From an uncultured Akkermansia sp. (GTDB taxonomy: Bacteria; Verrucomicrobiota; Verrucomicrobiia; Verrucomicrobiales; Akkermansiaceae), in NCBI GenBank assembly GCA_904501915.1, contig CAJGCV010000074.1:1-9239 (forward strand): 9,239 nucleotides of DNA, in the 5' to 3' direction. Shown piece by piece: positions 6,550-9,239 of the stretch; position 1 is the first letter of the stretch; each line of letters starts with the position of its first letter. The position numbers were made by a program, and so were the translations under genes. Below the pieces are notes generated by a model, which did not search any database, was not told where the DNA came from, and saw nothing but the letters and a program-made list of their open reading frames with translations.

Positions 6550-7430
6550 GTACACCCCTGCAGAGACTCATTGACCAACGCCTGGCAAAGCTGCCGCCGG
6601 AAACGGATGCTTTCCGCGTGTCCGACGGCGCACCCTGGCCGGGCGTGTTCATTGATGCTCTGGCAGACCGCCTGCTGGTGTCGCTGCGCGATACGGCGTT
6701 GCCCCCTGCGCTCAAGGATATGCTCAAGGCAACCGGGCGCCCGGTGTATGTGAAGCGCCTGGATAAGGACGTGAAAGAACCGCCGCTGTTTCTCTGTGGC
6801 CCGGAGGCCCCGCTGCGGTTTGTAATTCTGGAAAACGGTGTGCGCTACCTCATGGATATGGGGGCAGGGTATTCCCATGGGATTTTCCTGGACCAGCGCG
6901 ATAACCGCGCCGAGTTGCGCTCCCTCTGCCGCCCGGGCATGAAAGTGCTTAATACCTTTGCCTACACTGGCGCGTTTTCCGTGTGTGCTGCGCTTGCGGG
7001 TGCGCAGACCACTACGCTCGATCTCGCCCAGCCCTGCCTCAGCTGGTGCAGGGAGAATATGGCGCTCAATGATATTGACCCGGATGACCATTTCTTCTGC
7101 AAGGGCGATGCCTTGCATTGGATGGACCGCTTCGCCCGCCAGGGGCGCAGGTTCGACATCATTGTGCTCGACCCGCCTACCTTCTCGCGCGATGAAAAGG
7201 GGCACGTCTGGCGTGTGGAAAAGGATTATGACCACCTCGTGAGTCTCGCTGCCGCCATTCTTGCCCCCGGCGGCCGCATCCTCTGCTCCACTAATTGCCG
7301 TAAATTGACCCCGGCGGCATTCCGTCGCATGGTGTCGGCTGGAATTCCTGACGCAAAGCTCGTTTCTGTCCCCATGCCTTTCGATTTTGATGGTGAAGAC
7401 TACCTGAAGTGCATCTGGGCTCTGTCCTGA
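6546..7430 (+). CDS. SAM-dependent RNA methyltransferase, RlmI-like without PUA domain
   Basis: This is a class I SAM methyltransferase of the COG1092/RlmI family, which methylates bases of 23S rRNA; the exact target here is unknown. In the 294-residue product, residues 22-50 resemble the central linker domain of RlmI (PGVFIDALADRLLVSL). The catalytic domain follows: ENGVRYLMDMG (96-106), GIFLDQRDNR (112-121), the SAM-binding motif VLNTFAYTGAFSV (134-146), the acidic strand end near LDLAQPCLSWCREN, the catalytic-loop DPPTFSR (209-215) and the ILCSTNCR strand (245-252). E. coli RlmI is about 396 residues and starts with an RNA-binding PUA domain, which is absent here. The start is GTG at 6546, overlapping the sufE stop by four bases (GTGA), so it is translationally coupled. 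The function as rRNA methyltransferase is family inference; cytosine C5 or guanine modification both remain possible. Confidence 0.88.
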   Translation: MSTPLQRLIDQRLAKLPPETDAFRVSDGAPWPGVFIDALADRLLVSLRDTALPPALKDMLKATGRPVYVKRLDKDVKEPPLFLCGPEAPLRFVILENGVRYLMDMGAGYSHGIFLDQRDNRAELRSLCRPGMKVLNTFAYTGAFSVCAALAGAQTTTLDLAQPCLSWCRENMALNDIDPDDHFFCKGDALHWMDRFARQGRRFDIIVLDPPTFSRDEKGHVWRVEKDYDHLVSLAAAILAPGGRILCSTNCRKLTPAAFRRMVSAGIPDAKLVSVPMPFDFDGEDYLKCIWALS

Positions 7431-7445
7431 TACCTCTTTTTTTAC

Positions 7446-7493
7446 CCGCTATATTTTGTGGCGTCTGCTTTGTCCTTGCACTATATATAGCCC
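7446..7493. promoter_or_regulatory. NrdR box pair A (distal)
   Basis: Two 16-base sites fit the NrdR box acaCwAtATaTwGtgt. The first, ccgCTATATTTTGtgg (7446-7461), matches 9 of 10 core positions. The second, gcaCTATATATAGccc (7478-7493), has a perfect palindromic core. They start 32 bp apart, three helical turns, which is the usual spacing of paired NrdR boxes. NrdR is the ATP/dATP-sensing repressor of ribonucleotide reductase genes, consistent with nrdD downstream. Confidence 0.75.
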
Positions 7494-7541
7494 TGTTTAA
7501 GAATACTCCTTTACCGCGCGCAAACCCCTTGTTTCAATGCT

Positions 7542-7569
7542 TTGCAACGGTGCTTAACTTTTCTTAAAT
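7542..7569 (+). promoter_or_regulatory. Weak candidate promoter between the NrdR box pairs
   Basis: TTGCAA (7542-7547) and TTAAAT (7564-7569, 4 of 6 to TATAAT) are separated by 16 bases. If used, it would start transcription near 7576 and pass through NrdR pair B before nrdD, giving a leader of about 200 bases. The match is modest and may be chance in AT-rich DNA. Confidence 0.25.
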
Positions 7570-7604
7570 GAGAAGCATTCTAAAGTGGAAGAAATAACCG
7601 TGCG

Positions 7605-7652
7605 CCACAATATATAGTATGTTGCGTAAAATGCGTATTCTATATTTTGTGT
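7605..7652. promoter_or_regulatory. NrdR box pair B (proximal)
   Basis: The third site, ccaCAATATATAGtat (7605-7620), matches all core positions of the NrdR box. The fourth, attCTATATTTTGtgt (7637-7652), matches 9 of 10 core positions plus the tgt flank. They again start exactly 32 bp apart. The 12-base string CTATATTTTGTG occurs in both the first and fourth sites. This pair ends 32 bases upstream of the -35 element of the best nrdD promoter. Confidence 0.8.
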
Positions 7653-7684
7653 AAAGAAAAGTGCGACCGTATCTAATTTTTTTC

Positions 7685-7713
7685 TTGCAAAGTGATTTTC
7701 CGGATGCTACATT
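7685..7713 (+). promoter_or_regulatory. Best candidate promoter of nrdD
   Basis: TTGCAA (7685-7690, 4 of 6 to TTGACA) and TACATT (7708-7713, 4 of 6 to TATAAT) are separated by 17 bases, with a T-rich tract (TAATTTTTTTC) just upstream that could act as an UP-like element. Transcription would start near 7720, leaving a leader of about 50-80 bases depending on which ATG is used. Unlike the other promoters in the window, this one implies a real 5' leader. Confidence 0.55.
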
Positions 7714-7729
7714 GAACCCCGTGCACCGC

Positions 7730-7770
7730 GCAGGGACCCGCCTGCCGGAACGCCCCGGTAAACGGGTTCC
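7730..7770 (+). other. Two tandem hairpins in the nrdD leader
   Basis: The first hairpin pairs GCAGG (7730-7734) with CCTGC (7741-7745) over a 6-base loop. The second pairs GGAAC (7747-7751) and CCG (7755-7757) with CGG (7763-7765) and GTTCC (7766-7770), with a 3-base bulge and a GTAAA loop. It ends exactly where the upstream in-frame ATG (7771) begins. No B12-box of an adenosylcobalamin riboswitch was seen, and I know no family that matches. It may affect translation or mRNA stability. Confidence 0.4.
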
Positions 7771-7797
7771 ATGAACTCTCTACAACCTCTACGCAAT

Positions 7798-9239
7798 ATG
7801 CCCGAAATCATCAAACGAAACGGTAAGCGCGAACGCTTCGAGGCCTACAAGGTACAGCAGGCCATTGAGAAGGCGTTCCATGCCTCCCAGGAGGAGTACA
7901 ATCCTCTTGTATACGCCAATGTGCTGGACAAGCTGAAGCACGAAGAATACCTGCCCGTGGAAATGGTGCAGGACCGCATCGAAAAGGAACTGATGCGCGC
8001 CGGCGCCTATGACACCGCCCGCAACTTCATCAAATACCGTTTCCTGCACAAACTGCAGCGCGAGCAGATTGCTGGTCTTTACAAGGGCAATACCTGGGTT
8101 GATTGTAAGCAGACGATTGAGGAATACGTAGGCAACACGGACTGGCGCATCAAGGCCAACTCCAACACCACTTACTCTAACGCCGGTCTCGTGAACAACA
8201 CCGCCGGTAAGGTGATTGCCAACTACTGGCTTGACCAGGTGTACACACCGGAGGAAGGCGCCGCCCACCGCAATGGCGACTACCACATTCATGACCTGGA
8301 CTGCCTCACCGGCTACTGCGCTGGTTGGAGTCTGCGCGCCCTGCTCAACGAAGGTTTCAACGGCGTGCGCAGCCGCGTGAACAGCCGTCCGCCCAAGCAC
8401 TTCCGCGAAGCTCTGGGGCAGATGGCCAACTTCCTGGGTATTCTGCAGAGCGAATGGGCCGGTGCACAGGCATTCAGTTCGTTTGATACCTATCTTTCCC
8501 CGTACCTCTTCAAGGACCAGCTGCCCTACAAGGCTGTGAAGAAGGCCCTGCGTGGATTCGTATATAACCTGAACGTACCCAGCCGCTGGGGCCAGAGCCC
8601 GTTCACCAACGTGACGATCGACTGGACAGTGCCCCGCGACCTGCGCGAGCAGACCCCCATGTCCAACAATGAGCACCTTTTCGAAGGTCTGGAGGATGAA
8701 AAACTGCTTGCCATTGCGAAGGAGCGCGGCGTGGAAAGCCTCACCGACCTGACATACAAGCATTTCCAGAAAGAAATGATGGTTATTCAGAAGGCGTTCT
8801 ACGAGGTGCTCACCGAAGGCGACAGCACAGGCCAGCCTTTCACCTTCCCGATTCCCACGGTGAACATCACCGAAGATTTCGACTGGGAGGGCGAAAACGT
8901 GCCGCTGCTCTTTGAGAACGCCGCCAAGATTGGTTCTTCCTACTTCCAGAACTTCGTGGGTTCCCAGTACAAGTACGACGAGAATGGCAACAAGGTAATC
9001 GACGAAGAAGCCTACAAGCCGGATGCCGTGCGCTCCATGTGCTGCCGTCTGCAGCTCGACCTGCGCGAACTCCTCAAGCGCGGTGGTGGCCTCTTCGGCT
9101 CCGCTGAAATGACTGGTTCCATCGGCGTGGTGACCATCAACCTGGCCCGCCTCGGCTACCTGTACAAGGGCAACAAGAACCTGCTGTACACCAAGCTCGG
9201 CGAACTTATGGATCTGGCCAAGGACACTCTGGAGAAGAA
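7798..9239 (+). CDS. nrdD: Anaerobic (class III) ribonucleoside-triphosphate reductase, 5' part
   Basis: NrdD reduces ribonucleoside triphosphates to dNTPs by a glycyl-radical mechanism with formate as reductant, and works only without oxygen. The reading frame stays open to the window edge: 480 complete codons, with the C-terminal glycyl-radical site outside. Residues 1 to about 90 form an ATP-cone allosteric domain (EIIKRNGKRERFEAYKVQQAI). The catalytic barrel follows, with NSNTTYSNAGL (121-131), NGDYHIHDLDCLTGYCAGW (159-177, with Cys174 in the conserved YCAGW), TGQPFTFPIPTVNIT (344-358), SMCCRLQLDLREL (413-425) and TGSIGVVTINLARLGY (439-454). An in-frame ATG at 7771 would add MNSLQPLRN; I prefer 7798 because the ATP cone normally begins within a few residues of the start. 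Neither ATG has a Shine-Dalgarno. Upstream NrdR boxes imply repression when dATP is plentiful. The activase NrdG would be expected downstream, out of view. Confidence 0.95.
   Translation, partial: MPEIIKRNGKRERFEAYKVQQAIEKAFHASQEEYNPLVYANVLDKLKHEEYLPVEMVQDRIEKELMRAGAYDTARNFIKYRFLHKLQREQIAGLYKGNTWVDCKQTIEEYVGNTDWRIKANSNTTYSNAGLVNNTAGKVIANYWLDQVYTPEEGAAHRNGDYHIHDLDCLTGYCAGWSLRALLNEGFNGVRSRVNSRPPKHFREALGQMANFLGILQSEWAGAQAFSSFDTYLSPYLFKDQLPYKAVKKALRGFVYNLNVPSRWGQSPFTNVTIDWTVPRDLREQTPMSNNEHLFEGLEDEKLLAIAKERGVESLTDLTYKHFQKEMMVIQKAFYEVLTEGDSTGQPFTFPIPTVNITEDFDWEGENVPLLFENAAKIGSSYFQNFVGSQYKYDENGNKVIDEEAYKPDAVRSMCCRLQLDLRELLKRGGGLFGSAEMTGSIGVVTINLARLGYLYKGNKNLLYTKLGELMDLAKDTLEK

Larger units (their letters stand above)
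7431..7797. other. Long AT-rich regulatory region upstream of nrdD
   Basis: No credible gene lies here. The left 250 bases are visibly AT-rich and hold two pairs of NrdR-box-like sites, plus a weak promoter between them. The right part holds the best nrdD promoter (7685-7713) with a T-rich tract just upstream, then a GC-rich leader with two hairpins. A T7 run at 7437-7443 directly follows the methyltransferase stop, but I see no stem before it, so how upstream transcription ends is unclear. Confidence 0.8.

Noticed and set aside
7431..7445. T7 run after the methyltransferase stop as an intrinsic terminator
   Set aside because: No complementary stem could be found directly upstream of the T run.
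7571..7581. AGAA-GCA-TTCT small palindrome between the NrdR pairs
   Set aside because: Only 4-bp arms in AT-rich DNA; it does not fit an FNR-type site or any known operator.
7619..7654. Tiny open frame of 11 codons upstream of nrdD (a possible leader peptide), and a 9-codon one at 7568
   Set aside because: Both are very short and have no ribosome binding site. The first overlaps the NrdR boxes and lies upstream of the best promoter; the second starts inside a candidate -10.
7714..7770. Adenosylcobalamin riboswitch controlling nrdD
   Set aside because: The leader is too short and the conserved B12-box is not present. Class III reductase also does not need cobalamin.

Overview
The window looks like a chromosomal segment of a moderately GC-rich, fermentative or facultatively anaerobic bacterium. 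The oxygen-sensitive class I fumarase, the oxygen-independent ribonucleotide reductase and the lack of Shine-Dalgarno sequences would suit a gut Verrucomicrobium of the Akkermansia type. That placement is a weak inference from gene content and style. Nothing in the window fixes the taxon, and there is no phage, transposon, CRISPR array or RNA gene.

Layout. The left third (66-2901) is on the minus strand and holds two independent units, each with its own promoter and rho-independent terminator: a full-length class I fumarate hydratase and an L-threonine 3-dehydrogenase. A 139-base divergent intergenic region (2902-3040) separates tdh from a plus-strand gene for a large exported ankyrin-repeat protein (3041-5098), the only obviously accessory gene. 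It is followed by a tightly overlapping plus-strand operon: ornithine carbamoyltransferase (argF), the sulfur-acceptor SufE, and a SAM-dependent RNA methyltransferase of the RlmI type that lacks the PUA domain. A 367-base AT-rich regulatory region (7431-7797) then leads into nrdD, the anaerobic class III ribonucleoside-triphosphate reductase, which runs off the right edge.

How the genes fit together. Most products are housekeeping metabolism: fumarate hydration, threonine breakdown to glycine, arginine biosynthesis, Fe-S cluster assembly, RNA modification and dNTP synthesis without oxygen. Fumarase (4Fe-4S) and the NrdD system (whose activase is an Fe-S radical-SAM enzyme) both depend on Fe-S assembly, so SufE is functionally related to the flanking genes, although they are not co-transcribed.

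What stands out is regulatory. First, the nrdD upstream region carries four matches to the NrdR box arranged as two pairs, each with exactly 32 bp start-to-start spacing (three helical turns), and the pairs are 159 bp apart (about 15 turns). Second, the fumarase, tdh, ankyrin and argF genes all have a -10-like hexamer only 5-11 bases before the start codon, three of them with a -35 element at a 17-base spacer. No gene in the window has a recognisable Shine-Dalgarno sequence. This points to leaderless or near-leaderless transcripts as a common style in this genome.
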